Assembly (NCBI GenBank): GCA_011009095.1
Contig: VTPC01000996.1
Coordinates: 244,621-308,620 of the forward strand
Length of the DNA stretch: 64,000 nucleotides
Direction of reading: 5' to 3'
Source of the DNA: Ignelater luminosus
Taxonomy: Eukaryota; Arthropoda; Insecta; Coleoptera; Elateridae
Within the stretch, counting starts at the first letter, position 1. Each line of letters begins with the position of its first letter. Both the position numbers and the translations under genes were made by a program. The notes under the pieces were generated by a model. It was not told where the DNA came from, ran no database searches, and saw only the letters and a list, made by a program, of their open reading frames with translations. Shown one piece after another: positions 1 through 11,449 of the stretch.

Positions 1-211
1 TAATTTGTATCTTTTATAATAAAAATATAAACTGTACTTCAACATTTTAAATGCGTCTTTTAATTTAAGTTACATAGTAAATTTCAATAGGTTGATTTTT
101 ACCAATAGACAAATGTCAACTCAATCTGTGACAGTTACAATTTACAAATATATCAAAATAAAATTATGTTTTAAATGTTTAGAAACCATTGCACATTTCC
201 ATAAATTAATA

Positions 212-3200
212 ATGAGTAAACAGAAAGATAATGTAAATTCTGAATACAAACCAAGACAGAAATTTTTGTGTTGTTCATGTTTCGGTAGAAAAAAACGTTC
301 CAGTACTTCCACAACCATTGATTTTTCTAACAAAAACGAACCGTACGATTACATTGTTGAAAAACTAGCTATAAAGAGAGTTCCTGTAAGTTTATATGCA
401 ACCGAAGAAGATTTAGATAAGCGTAGTAGGACTATATCTAGCAATTCTACAGTAACACCTTCGATTATTAGTCAAAGATCTGAAAAACCGGTGAAAATAT
501 CAGAACCGTTAAAAGAAAAACCTTCTGTTACATTTTCAGCTTATTATAAACTAACCCCAAAATGTGATATGGAGCATATATCGCATACTAATATTCCTCG
601 TCACAACAGTTCAGAGATAGATTTGTGTTATGAACCCGAAAGAGATGTTAGATATCAAGCAAATTTCCAACCAAGGTCGCCTCGAAAAGTAATGACCGAA
701 GAACAAGAAAAAGAATTAGTAACACATATTTTAAATAAACATTCATCACTATTTACTCTCGATCCGAAAGAACCAATACCAAAAGATCCTGAAAATCCCC
801 CTAGAAGCAAAACTGTGGTACCACCATGTGTGCATGCTACTCTTCAAGGAAGACCTTATCAGCAATTTCCCCCACTACAAGGCAGAAGACAGGTAACAAC
901 TTGTATTAATGCTTTTCTGTGTTTGTTACTAAAATGCTAGACTCAGGTGGAAATTCACAGAGCACAGTGTGCTCCAGAAAAACCAACACTCATGCCACCA
1001 ATGAAGTACCCAACATCAATACCTCAATCTAAAAAAGAATTAACGCCAGAATTGAAGGAAACAATTAATGCTCTTGGCATAGCGCAAAAGCCTCGTTTTC
1101 CAGGACTTCCACCAAAAAACCAGAGAAACGTCATGGGAACTGTAAGTGATGGCTCTACTGAACAAGAAGTTTGCTGCAGTGTTCTGGGTATTCTATTCTA
1201 AAAAAGCATGAAAGTACTGATTAAAACATTAAATTCTATTATTATTTTTCAGCTGGTGATGAAGTAGCTGAAGAGATTCCATCGCATGAAATGGTTTGTC
1301 GTTCACTAGAAACCAAAAAAAAGATAGATAATTCCCGAAACTCCAGAAAGAAGAAACTTTCAATAACAGAAAGCTCTTGTGACGATTCTGAATTTGACAG
1401 CTATGCGAGTTCGACATCTAAAGCGCAATATTCAGAAGGCACAGTGCGCTCATTTTTCAAATAATCTTCATTTTGATAAAAATCCATAAACTTTCTTTAC
1501 AGATACCTTTTGAAATCCAATGTCAGAGAAACGCAATTGTACACCAGTGTAATGAAGAATTAAATGATAAATCTGTTTTGGCGATACCAGAGAGAAGCAA
1601 CGCTCAAATTCGATATTCACCTATACATGAAGGCGTAAATACTTCTGAACCTCGTATGCAAGATTCAGAGCAAATTACTGAAATTAGTCAATTGAAAGGG
1701 CAAAGTTTAAAGTGGAAAATTATTATTAAGCATCATTCAGGTAATTTTACTTCTTATTAACTTAGATTTAAATAATTCATTTATTTTTTTAACTTTGCAA
1801 TTAGTTAAGCTTTAGCATAGGGCGCTTATCATTACCTTCACCGACAATATAGGATAAACCACTTACCTTCCGCTTAAGTACGTCATGCTTTGATTTAGCA
1901 CCAACTTACAAGCTAAGCTCAAGCGGTCTGTTACTCTACCTTAAGCCTAAGCACAACTACGAGCACGTATTTTTAGGTTAGGTCTCAAAATATTAGAGCG
2001 TGTTTGAGAATAACTCAAGTTCGAGCTTGGCTCAAGCACTGACTATTTTAAGCATTATTGCGTGAGAATTTTAAGAAGTCGCCTGAATAAAGGACCAATT
2101 AGATGATAGGATTCCAAAAGCTTAAACTTTGAAAACTATTATGTCACAAGAAAGAGGTTAAGTTGTTTTCTATTTGTCAAATATACAACGTTCACGATGT
2201 TTCTGAGTCGTAACAGGCCATGCTTCCATTTTGTTAGGTTGGAAGTGTTGTTTCCTTTTTCTTGAAAATTGTTGTACCTGCGTCTGTATTTGGTGCCGTT
2301 GCGCGATCAAAAATTTTGCATAAACGTTTAGTACCGATTAGTTTTGCTTTGTTAAAAGAAGATCATTTTTTTGTATTTTGCATCTATTAATGCCAATTAA
2401 GAAGACTTAAGACTTTTGTCAAATAACAGGAGAAGTGACCACATTCCTGGGAAACTAGCTAACGAGTACAATTTCCTAGCTATGGCTTTCCTTAAAGATA
2501 TTTTTAAATATTTAAATGCACTTAATACCGAGTTACAAGTAAACGAAAAATTAATATGTGATCTGATACAAAGTCTATATGCTTTCCGTCGCAAGCTAGA
2601 TATATTCGAAAAGGACATTGAAAATCAGGAATTTAATCATTTTCCAACAGTTCTCGAATACAGGAAGAAGAATTCCTAAATAGACACTGCAGTGTTTTTA
2701 AGTTTTGTGGCAGATCTTGGGGAGGAATTTGCAGCAAGATTTCAAGATTTTGCAGAGATAGGGGAACTGTCACAATGTTTGAAAACTCTTTATGATGTAT
2801 GTATTTCCAGCGAGAGAATGAACTGATGTAGCTGCAAAATTGTTCAAACTTTCGAAACCTTCACTTCAAATGGAGATGATTGACCTGCAAGAAGACGTTT
2901 CTTTAAATGGTTCGGGACCGGAAATGCCATTTCTCACATTGGAAGCATTAAAATCTATAGTTTTTTGAGCATCTAGCAAACTAACTAAAGTAAAAACTAT
3001 TGTTAGTTAATATAGATCTTCTTTCCCTGAACCTCTGTAAAATTACTTACCGATCCCTGTTATAGAGATATTAAAGAAACAAGAATTTTTTGTGAAACTT
3101 TAGTACACTGTATCTCGAAAAGTTTATCAAGCCAAAAACATTTATTTTTTGATGTTTCGTCTCCTCTTGACGTACTGCTTTTTCTCCGTAAAACACCCTG

Positions 3201-3593
3201 TAAGAAATTACATTTTCGGCTTACCATTAAGCAGCATTGTTAGTTAACACTGTGATTAACATTATTATTCTTGAATTGAAGTATGCTAGCAATATCCAAA
3301 TTAAAATTGATCATAGGAAGGTGTTTCATAACGTGACAGAAAATCGAAAGTAATAGACGTAGAATAAGCAAGTGTCCAATTTTCTGCGATATTCACTATT
3401 ACTGAAGAATTAGGTAGACTATTTATAAAGGAATTTATTTGTATTACATGTATCTTAAGTACAATAATCATATATTTTTTCAGATAAGAATAAAGAAAGC
3501 GGAGCAGTTATGGAAAAAAGCGATGATTCAGACACTGATGTAGATAGTAAACAATATGCGCTTAACCGTAAATGTTCATCACCCCATCGGTAG
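212..3593 (+). CDS. Unrecognised five-exon protein, about 474 aa
   Basis: I do not recognise this protein. Exons that keep one frame are 212-892, 941-1145, 1253-1443, 1503-1740 and 3484-3593 (TAG stop); they sum to 475 codons. The start is the first ATG in the frame (MSKQKDN). Near the N-terminus is a Cys/basic patch (FLCCSCFGRKKR) followed by a Ser/Thr-rich stretch. The middle has EEQEKELVTHILNKH and a Pro-rich segment (about residues 190-270). The rest is polar, charged and Ser-rich with no predicted membrane segment or known fold, so it looks largely disordered. The donors at 893 and 1741 and the acceptors at 940, 1252, 1502 and 3483 look normal. The donor at 1146 is weaker than the overlapping GTAAGT at 1142, but only 1146 keeps frame. 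The donor at 1444 (GTGCGC) is also weak. The last intron is 1.74 kb and holds a hAT remnant. The gene is convergent with the minus-strand gene ending at 3753. Exon calls are moderately sure; function is unknown. Confidence 0.6.
2064..2188. repeat. Dispersed repeat, copy 1 (partner at 23160-23283)
   Basis: This roughly 120-bp segment in the last intron of the first gene matches 23160-23283 in Trf2 intron 1. Both copies contain TAAGAAGTC, a CCAATT-GATGAT(A/G)GGA block and TATGTCACAAGAAA(G/A)AGGTTAA. It is probably part of a TE end, possibly linked to the adjacent hAT remnant. The class is not determined. Confidence 0.5.
2397..2975 (+). pseudogene. hAT (ZBED/GTF2IRD2-type) transposase remnant in an intron
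   Basis: The open stretch 2416-2679 encodes FLKDIFKYLNALNTELQ, then EKLICDLIQSLYAFRRKL and a segment ending FNHFPTVLEY. This is the middle of hAT transposases of the ZBED5/GTF2IRD2 kind (canonical pattern FLxxIFxxLNxLNxxLQG ... FxxKLxLF ... FPxL). Past a stop near 2679 the homology goes on in shifted frames; around 2870-2900 MEMIDLQEDVSL resembles the 'ELIDLQ' region. No zinc finger, catalytic core or hATC end survives, so it is a dead fragment. It lies between exons 4 and 5 of the host gene and should be spliced out. Confidence 0.6.
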
Positions 3594-3752
3594 CATTTAA
3601 AATGTAAATACATCTTTTTTTTTCTTTTAATATATATAGAAATAAAATGAAATTTTATAGTTTTTACAGATTTTTTTCTAAAAATAGTTATTAACTTAAC
3701 TATGTTTTATAAACTTAGTTGTAGTAATAAAATTATAGAATATGACTAATAA

Positions 3753-4670
3753 CTAATCGTGGTTTGATCTTCTTTTTGAACTATGCCCTCCAGTAAAGCT
3801 CGTGAAATGTTCTTTTTTTTCTCTTTGCATATGAGCTATTTCAATACTACCTTTTTTTGCACCTGCTTTATGAGAACCAGTTCTTTCTCTTGTATCAGAT
3901 TTGCGTTTTTTTCTACCTTCTTTATGATCTTTAGAACTACGTGTATGCGGTTCTATTCTATCCATTATACTGACAAACTCAGTTTCTTCAAATCTTGGTC
4001 GTTTTGAAACAACTCTTTTAGGTGGTTTGGGTTCTTCAACAGTCTCACCTTTTAAAGGTAATTTTTTTATCAAATCCTCAACTTCTAGTTTTATCTCTTC
4101 TTTATACGTAAGCGATTGAAGTTCCATTTCTGGTAAGTTACTGTTGTAACTAGCATTGCCATGCAGTTCTTCTGTAGAGGGGGTTATTTGATCCCTTCTA
4201 CTAATAATTCTAGGAAACGATAGATTTTCTTCTGAGATACTACTCACTGGAATACTTTTAAATCTAAACGATGAGGTATCAGCTGGTAATTTTTGTGGTA
4301 CCGCCACTTGTCGAAGTGATTGAGAAGGAGCAACAAATTTCGTAGACAAAATAAGTTTATTATCCTCGTCTTCATTGAATATAAAGAAACTGTCGGGTAC
4401 TGCAGGCAAGCAGGTTCTTAATAGATGAATTAAAAAAAATACTATTATCATAACCATTAACGTGCCACTCACTACCACTAACCATAATCGATTGTATCTT
4501 GATTCTGGAAAAAAGAAGATTATAAATAGTATGACAACCTAAAACTAGAAGATTTAAACCAAGGGATTATGCATCAGAAATAAAATTAATTGATTTAAAC
4601 CTGCACTAGAAAATATCGTAAGGTAAAGCGAGCCATTATTTGTATTAATACTTCTAAGATCATTCTCCCT
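3753..4670 (-). CDS. Single-pass membrane protein with basic C-terminal tail (5' partial)
   Basis: The last exon runs from 4504 (after a TTTTTTCCAG acceptor) to the stop at 3753, about 250 codons. It starts with SRYNRLW and a strong hydrophobic segment (LVVVSGTLMVMIIVFFLIHLL). A polar middle follows, then a Lys/Arg-rich tail (GRKKRKSDTRERTGSHKAGAKK). The exon needs one base from upstream. An exon ending at 4601 with donor GTTTAA supplies exactly that and reads through DLRSINTNNGSLYLTIFSSA back to a stop or acceptor near 4671, giving a 96-nt intron. No start ATG was found, so a further 5' exon is expected. The layout (short lumenal part, one membrane span, long charged cytosolic or nuclear tail) suggests a type I or tail-exposed membrane protein, but I do not recognise the family. 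It converges on the gene at 212-3593 with a 159-bp gap. Confidence 0.5.
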
Positions 4671-5049
4671 TTAGTTCTTATTCCGAGAGTTTTTCATTAA
4701 TTTCTATAGGCGTAAAAGAATAAGTGTAGCACCTAATATTTTAAATAAGTTTTGGCACAGCTTTCTACACTTGATACTAATCGTGAATAACAAAATTTGA
4801 ACTTGGAGTTGGAAAGAAAGCAGTAGAGCCCTGTACGACCCGAAATTTCCATGCCCAGCTCGGTCCGGCCTGACTGGGGATAAACTTGATGCGGTCTGAA
4901 AACTACCCGGTAACTTCTTGATCAGCCCGAACGAATTTTGGACCTGGCCGTGCAAAGACCCAACCATGAAACCCGTCTCGTGTAATTTGTACTATGATCG
5001 GATCAGAAATGTAAGGTAAGTTGCCGAAAACGCGTTTAATGAACTACAA
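4671..5049. other. Intergenic DNA with a GC-richer patch
   Basis: No gene is supported here. Bases about 4820-4985 are clearly richer in GC than the surroundings, with repeated CCCG/GCCCG words. They look like a decayed piece of a repeat rather than a coding exon. An 87-codon minus-strand reading frame over it has no recognisable similarity. Confidence 0.3.
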
Positions 5050-5243
5050 CAACGAATTAATAATTACTTTTTTCTTAAGTTTAAATTCTAATAACCTCAA
5101 TCTTATGAACTGACGTTTAAACTTTGTCAAATTTGAAGTGGAACAACAGCACCTCTAGTGGAGAAAAAATCGTTATTGACCTAAATTTGCGATCGTCTTT
5201 TGTTTGGCGTAGGTACTTTATCTCACAATCAACTGGCTTTGTT
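5050..5243 (+). repeat. Solo arm of the AAAGCCAGTTG foldback family
   Basis: About 190 bp matching the right arm of the foldback element at 33605-34231, with both arms of which it shares GACGTTTAAAC, CCTCTAG(T/C)GG, GCGATCGT and the end CAACTGGCTTTG. No opposite arm was seen nearby, so it is a lone arm or a deletion product. The TA-flanked element at 5279 starts 35 bp further on. Confidence 0.65.
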
Positions 5244-5278
5244 GTTGCTTAGAGTTCCTATATATATATATATATATA

Positions 5279-6680
5279 CAAAGTGTTTCTGGGTCCAGTG
5301 GGCTGCGCATTTATGCTTGCGGCTGCATTTGCCGCCTTTTAAAAACAGGATATGTACTAGAATGTTTGTCATGTTGCACGCATTGCATCGTTTTTATGAT
5401 GGTTGCCTAATCTTATGTTTTTTAAGAATTAACTCACTAAGCAAAGTAAACTTGCAGAAAATCTCATGTAAACTTCTATCAGCAACTGCAAGTTACAGTG
5501 TGAATTAGTTGTCAACTTAAATCAAATTTACTGCAAACCGAAAACTGCACTAACATCTGCAAACTTACAGCAAACTAGGCAAGTTGCAAACAAATTTATG
5601 AATGAAAGTTAGCTGTAACTTTATTTACAGTACTACCGTTTATAAGTATTCGAATGCTTGACAATACTTATGCAAAACAAATGAAAAAAATTGATGCAAA
5701 CGTAAAATATTTATTTTTGTATTTAAACATTGCATAAAAAGTTATAATATTCTTATAATAAATTTAAAAATTAAATACAATTAAAAACAACTTAGAATTA
5801 CACTTTATAAAATGAAAACATACTTTATTAAACTTTTATGATGTAATAATAAATAAATAAATATACACTGATTGCGAAAATTAAATTAAGCACTATAAAA
5901 CACGCGAATGTTTTTCTACGTACATTTGGGGCCCCAAACTGCACGTTTATCTCAAAATGGCAAAATTCATCCTAGTAATAATGATGACTACGATGACGAT
6001 TGACGATGCGACGTCATTATAGAACAAACCGAGTAAACACTGATAAACACTTTAAACACAACGCGCGGATGAACCACGTCTTTACTCAATGACCATCAAT
6101 GACCACGTGCACAAACGGTCTTCGACGGTTGCTCGGCAAACTACGGCAACTGCTAGCACCCATCAGAAACATAAACGCATGTCTTAATAAATACTTTACG
6201 AATGTAAACTTATAACTGTAAACTTTCTACAACAAATTTGCTGCAAATCCATACTGAAAACTTTAAAACAATTTTTATGTGCAAGTTAACAGGAAGTTTC
6301 TTAATTTAAACTGAAAAAATTATTCGCAACAAACTTCCCACTAATTACTTTTTGCAACTTACAAAAATTAAGGATAATAAAGCTTGCTGAAAATAATTGT
6401 GTTACAATGTTTAGTGGGAATAAGTTAAAATTAGTTGTTAATAAACCTCATTGAAAAAGACTTTCGTACAATAAGCGTAGTTAAAGAGAAAAAATGTAGA
6501 ACAGTACAACAAATTTCAGCACAAAATTAACTAAATTGCTAAATGCAGGACAGTGACATTTGCAAATTGACAAAGGACAAAAAACAAATACGTATTAGCT
6601 GTTGAAATAAATCAACAAGGCGGCACATAAAAATTAGATTCCATAACCAACTGGACCCAGAAACATTTATGAACACTTTG
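5279..6680. mobile_element. 1.4-kb non-autonomous TA-flanked DNA transposon
   Basis: The ends are inverted: CAAAGTG then TTTCTGGGTCCAGT on the left, and the complement with an extra CATAAATG on the right. Both continue inward to a shared GCCGCCTT. A TA flanks each end (5277-5278, 6681-6682), as with Tc1/mariner-type or related insertions. There is no transposase reading frame. The zones just inside both ends (about 5440-5640 and 6190-6370) carry many copies of GCAAACTT/TTGCAA-like words, suggesting subterminal transposase-binding repeats. The core (about 5930-6190) is richer in CpG. It is probably an internally deleted derivative. Superfamily is open: the subterminal repeats would also fit P-like elements, but the TA flanks would not. 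Confidence 0.65.
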
Positions 6681-6682
6681 TA

Positions 6683-7196
6683 CATAATATGAATAAGAGC
6701 TAAACAAAGTCAGAATTGTTCAAAGTGGTGGAATACTTCCTGCGATTTAAGTTTTTTTAATTGGTAGACTATTTTCTTGATCTTTGGATCGAACATGGCT
6801 TCCGATACTACGGCTTTGCACAACTCTTGTTCTTATAGATGAAAATGATCAACCAGGAGATGGCACTAAATTTCGTAAGAATGTATCAAAATGGCGGAAG
6901 AAACCAAACGTTGCCAGAGCAGAGCTGTTTATAAATCTCCAAAACACAATGTGATCACTCCATGATAACCCTAAAACTAGTTTTTTAAATTTCCAAAAGT
7001 CGCGACGATTGTGATTTTCTTCAATAGAAAACGTGCGCGTGACGTCATATAGTTTATCTTGGCGGTGAAAATTAAAATAAATTAAAATTTAATAAACAAT
7101 GAGAAATATGGTTTGTAATTGATAAGAAAGTGATAAATAGATTGTTTTACACTACTCGTAATTAAGTCAACACCTACCACACACAACAGTTACCTA
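6683..7196. other. Spacer between two transposons
   Basis: No supported gene, repeat or RNA. There is a short GC-richer part near 6780-6860 and otherwise AT-rich intergenic DNA. Confidence 0.4.
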
Positions 7197-7198
7197 TA

Positions 7199-8863
7199 CA
7201 GTTTGTCTTAGGCTACTAGGTACATACATAGCCGGTATTGTTGTATATGGTATCCAAGGTTATGAAATAATCGTTAATAGAGCTCGTACTGTAATAAAAA
7301 CCATAGAAACCAACTAAGAATCCGTATTAAAAACATTTTGATAATTTGAGATTATTTAATTACAAAAACAAAAAAATTGGTATTACAATAAAAAAAAACA
7401 CTTTTAAAAAATTCTAAATTATTCAACTCTCTCAAAAATACAAAAGTTCTACAATTTAATTTTACATTTACAATACATGTTCAAATAAGCCGCCTTCCTG
7501 AGCCAAACAATAACCCAGACGATCGTAAAATCCTTGCCTAACATTTCTTAATATTAAAGGAGTCACAGAGTTAATCGCTTGGATAATCTTTTCTCTGAGC
7601 TCGTCCAAGGTATGCGCTCTCGTTTCTTCTTGGCGATAAATAACATTTTTAATATGCCTCCATAAGAAAAAGTCATTCACTGATAAATCAGGCGACCTTG
7701 GCGGCCACCTGATTCTTCCTCTACAACTTATTAGGCGGCTTGGAAAAGTATTATTTAAAAATTACTGTACTTGCGCAGTTTCATGAGCGGGACATCCATC
7801 TTGCTGGAACCATATACTTTCCAATCTAATGCCCCTTTGATGAAGCATTGGAATTACTTCAGTCTCCAGAAGATTTAAATATCTAATTCCATTTAAATTT
7901 TGATTTATAAAGAATGTCCCAATAATTGTATCTCCTATAGTCCCTGTCCAAACATTTAACTTTAGGGGATACTGGGTACGATAATCGTAATGTTCATGAG
8001 TGTTTTGGCGGAACCAGTAACGAACTACAGAAGGGTTGTGACGGCCATTAAGAAGGAAAGTACATTCGTCACTAAATAAAATATTGCTGATAAAATTATG
8101 CTCTCGATTTGCCATTTCCATAACCGTTTCGCAAAATTCCATTCTTCTTATTTGATCTTCAGAAAATAACTGTTGAGTTTTCTCAATTTTGAAACATTTA
8201 TAATTATTTTCTTTCAAAATTTTGCGAACAGTATCTTTACTAATGTCTAAAACCTCACCAACTTGCCTCAGAGATAGAAAATTATTTTCTTCAATTGTAG
8301 CACAAACAGCTACTTGTTGATTTTCCTCCTCTTCCGTTTTTTCACGAAAAGTTCTATTTTTATGAAAATTTGGTGAAACGCATCCAAACTTTTCAAAATT
8401 TGAAATTATTCTTCTAATGGTTGTAACCGATGGTGGAGGTCGGTTTTCAAATGCATTAACGAATAAATTGATTATGTCACGATAAGAATTTCCCAAGTAA
8501 TTCCATTTTACAACTTGTACCTTTTCTGGAATCAAATAAACATCCATGTTTTTGAAAAACTCAATTAAAAAAATTAATAACAACGATAATAACAAGTAAC
8601 AAAATCAAACAGTCAAAATGTTCAAATTGACATATCCTCATGATATTATTCTTTTTTTAATTTGGTCAAGGGTATCTACTAGTTTTGTAATTATTATTAA
8701 AACAATAGCAAGTATCTGTTACCTAGACTACGAAAGTACGTAGAAGCCTCAGACAGGCTGTATTTTGTTTATTTTTAGTAATTTTATTGTTAACGATTGT
8801 TTCATAACCTTGGATACATATACAACAATAGCGACTATGTTCCTAGTAGCCTACGACAAACTG
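7199..8863 (-). mobile_element. Near-intact Tc1/mariner-like transposon, 1665 bp
   Basis: Terminal inverted repeats of about 80 bp start with CAGTTTGTC at both ends and share GTAGGCTACTAGG-type sequence (left copy with one difference) and ATCCAAGGTTATGAAA. TA dinucleotides flank both ends (7197-7198, 8864-8865), the target duplication of this superfamily. One minus-strand transposase gene fills the interior. The two TIRs differ at roughly one base in ten plus small indels, so it is fairly young compared with the other elements here. Confidence 0.9.
7468..8547 (-). pseudogene. Tc1/mariner-like transposase with one in-frame stop
   Basis: The frame runs from ATG at 8547 (MDVYLIPEKVQVV) to the stop at 7468, 359 codons before it, in one reading frame with a single TAA at 7762-7764. 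An N-terminal helix-turn-helix region (residues about 1-110) precedes the DDE/D domain. The three catalytic positions are intact: SDECTF, QQDGCPAH and SPDLSVNDFF, with 36 positions between the second and third Asp. The stop falls between the second and third catalytic residues, so the protein would be inactive unless the stop is read through or is a sequencing or polymorphic change. The N-terminus is typical of insect elements with a DUF4817-like domain. A longer start at 8595 is possible but only adds a hydrophobic run. Confidence 0.9.
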
Positions 8864-8865
8864 TA

Positions 8866-9822
8866 TATCAAAATGCTTCATTTGCCGGTGAGTAGCCTTC
8901 AAAGTTCAGTTCAGAATTCTGATCTTTTCAAATACCTTGAAAACGTTTTCTAAGATTTTAAATAAGATTTGCTATGTAAATAGTCTATGCTAGAAGCATT
9001 AAACCGCATAAAGAAGTATTTAAGATTCAAGAAAATATATGATATGAAGCACGAATGAATTTCTGCAATATAATAGTAAGTACCTGTAAAAGTACTTGAA
9101 AATAAGTAAAACATTGAGTTCCTTGGTTATTCTTATTGTTGTTATTTTCCAAAAAAAGAGAGAATTTTATTTCTAGTCAACATAAATTAGGGAATCTTGA
9201 CATTGAAAAGTATTATAGAAAAAATAAACTACACATCACCCTACTACAGCATAATTTTGGTTATATTCAAATTCGTCAGGTTCACAATACTGTCAATTGT
9301 CAACAGTTAATTGTCAGTTTTGACTAGAAAGAGGTTAAGCACGCATAAACAAGTAATTCTAAAGAATCTCTGCTTGTACTATTACATTACTGCACTAAAC
9401 ATTTTTCAAATATCTTCAACGATTATAATTAATTAGCAGATATGGAACAAAAGTTACAAATTCTTCAAAGATAGAAAGTTCAAACAAGTAACAGAGATTG
9501 TGTTTACGATTATTAAAAGGTTATTTCAGATTGTGTCAAATGGTAAACGGTAGAAAACTAAATAGTGCCTTATAAAACACAGGCGGTGAGAGGATACAGA
9601 TATAGACGCTGTACATTATTAATGTATGGACGAACATGCGTCTGATTTAAGGTATAAAATGTTCATTGAGAATAATACGCCCTAAACACGAGTTCTAAAG
9701 CATTATTTTGTTTCTAAAGATCTCTTTAATTCGTCCCGAAAATTATAATTTGCCCTTTTGCCCTGAAAGCTATTTTAGAGTTGCTCATTATGGTTTTCTA
9801 CAAGGTATTGTTTGAAAGGAAA
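8866..9822. other. Intergenic, nothing recognised
   Basis: AT-rich DNA between the transposon and the 3' end of the LDLa gene. Short open frames here (8765-8953, 9136-9327) have no family features and no splice support. Confidence 0.4.
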
Positions 9823-10661
9823 TCATTTAAACAAACCATCACATATTCGTACATCTTCGTCGTTGAGCGCACTTGTTCCACAGTTGATATTTTCATCGCA
9901 AAGAAGTTCCTTACTAATACACACTGAAGCGTTAGCTATCACACACGGTATTTCTTTTGCTGAATCACACCTTTCATACTGATTCAGTTCTAAAAGTAAT
10001 AATAATGTATCGCAGTTCTGTGACATTTTTATAGTACAGCTTACTTCTAGCAGATGTTACTGTTACTTTTACTGTTTCAAATAAACTCTTGCTTGTTATT
10101 ATTACAGACGCATTTGAAGCGTTACTAAGTAGACTATAGGTTGCTGTTTGAAAATAACCCAATTTTAACTTGTTAACTTCATTGCATACATCGATCTCAC
10201 CATAAGCAGGTTCCTTTATCTAAAATACAATTAGTTCAAAACATGAACAAGTTGCATTGTAATTTAAATACCTACTAATATAGTGCTTCCATCATCTTGG
10301 CAAGCGTTTTTGGCTCCTAATGTGTGATCAGGAAATTCAACTACAATTATTAAATAAACTCCTGCCTTACCACCAACAGTACAAAATGTAACCATGCAAT
10401 TTGGGTAATAATCATTATCAGATACTAGAATAATACATGAATCTGCAACGCCCATTCCAAATGGTAAATATACGTCTGTGTGCAAATCATCTATACAAGT
10501 TGTACTCATATCTATGGTAAAACACTTACAATTATGAAAAGTTTACTGAAATGGAGTAAATTACCCATTATTAATGGTAATTGACTATTTACACCCCAAC
10601 TGTCAGCACTTTCAACTAAAATTAAATTGACAAGAAATATAATTAATACATACTTTTTCAT
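9823..10661 (-). CDS. Small secreted CUB-like / LDL-receptor class A protein, 224 aa
   Basis: Four exons with matching phases: 10661-10565, 10511-10276, 10219-10045 and 9989-9823 (TGA). Exon 1 gives a signal peptide (MKKYVLIIFLVNLILVESAD, cleavage after ESA or so). Residues about 30-180 are a beta-rich, Cys-containing region (TTCIDD, DSCIILV, PNCMVTFC, KNACQDD, DVCNEV) with a CUB-like look. Residues about 183-224 form an LDL-receptor class A module: six Cys (RCDS, IPCV, SVCI, LLCD, INCG, RICD) and the acidic Ca-binding segment CDENINC...NDED. The exon-2 donor was taken at 10275 (GTAGGT) because it keeps frame; the neighbouring GTATTT at 10271 would shift it. No membrane span is seen, so it is probably an extracellular ligand-binding or adaptor protein. 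It is divergent from Trf2, 788 bp apart. Confidence 0.75.
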
Positions 10662-11449
10662 TTTTGTTTTTAAATTACAATGTGACACTGGAATAAAACC
10701 TCGAGCAATTTAATTGACAATACTGTCAGAACGTTTTACATTAAAAATTGGAATTGTTCTGTTTAAAATTCGATTCTGTTCGATTCACTTTAACCTAAAT
10801 GCAAATTAAAATAAATAGAAATAATCGTTTAATTAAGTACGACAAAGTTTTCATTTTGTTCGTTACATACTGTATATCCAGTTTGAATTTTAAAAATATT
10901 TGAAAATCAAAATTCGCGGGCTACACCAGCACCTCCTTTGGTCAATCCCCTCTACTAAAAATTCGCCAACAGCGAACAACTGATGCCAGTATGGTTTCGC
11001 CTGTGCTTTGGTGTGTGTTGTAATGGCTTCTAACAATGGTTTTAATTGAACTTAATTTAAAGTTGTGGTGTATTTTAGAACGTTCTTGCTCTGTTAAAAA
11101 AATCGCTTTTTTACCGCCAAACGTATAACGTATCGTAAACAGGTATAAAACTATTCGTGAACTCTATTGAGGTTAATTAAATAAATTTTTATTTTAAGAA
11201 CTTCCTCCATAAAAGATCTTTTAAAGATTAGGTAGTTTAGGCGATTCTTTAATTTATACCAAAACATCTTTAGTATCTTGAAGATTTTCAACTTACATGC
11301 GTTATTAAAAGGTTCAATTTTGATATTCTCTTTTCAGATCCACCCCATATAAACCAAGGTGGCCTTTTATGAAGTACTGATGATTTCATGTATTTTCCAG
11401 AATTGATTGACAAGCGCTGAGACTGATAATTTCTACTATTTATCATATT
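10662..11449. promoter_or_regulatory. Shared upstream region of the LDLa gene and Trf2
   Basis: The two genes are head to head here, so both promoters must lie in this 788-bp stretch unless 5' UTR introns extend it. ATTTTCCAG at 11392-11400 is a good acceptor just before the Trf2 start codon. This suggests a non-coding first exon further upstream (GC-richer DNA at about 10915-11040 is a candidate) and a UTR exon at 11401-11449. No convincing TATA box was seen. Confidence 0.4.

Noticed and set aside
4704..4967. 87-codon minus-strand frame upstream of the membrane protein gene
   Set aside because: No splice site joins it in phase to the exon at 4504; it covers a repeat-like GC patch.
5261..5278. 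(TA)n run as a TATA box or microsatellite of interest
   Set aside because: It is simply the AT-rich target next to a TA-flanked element; no gene starts there.
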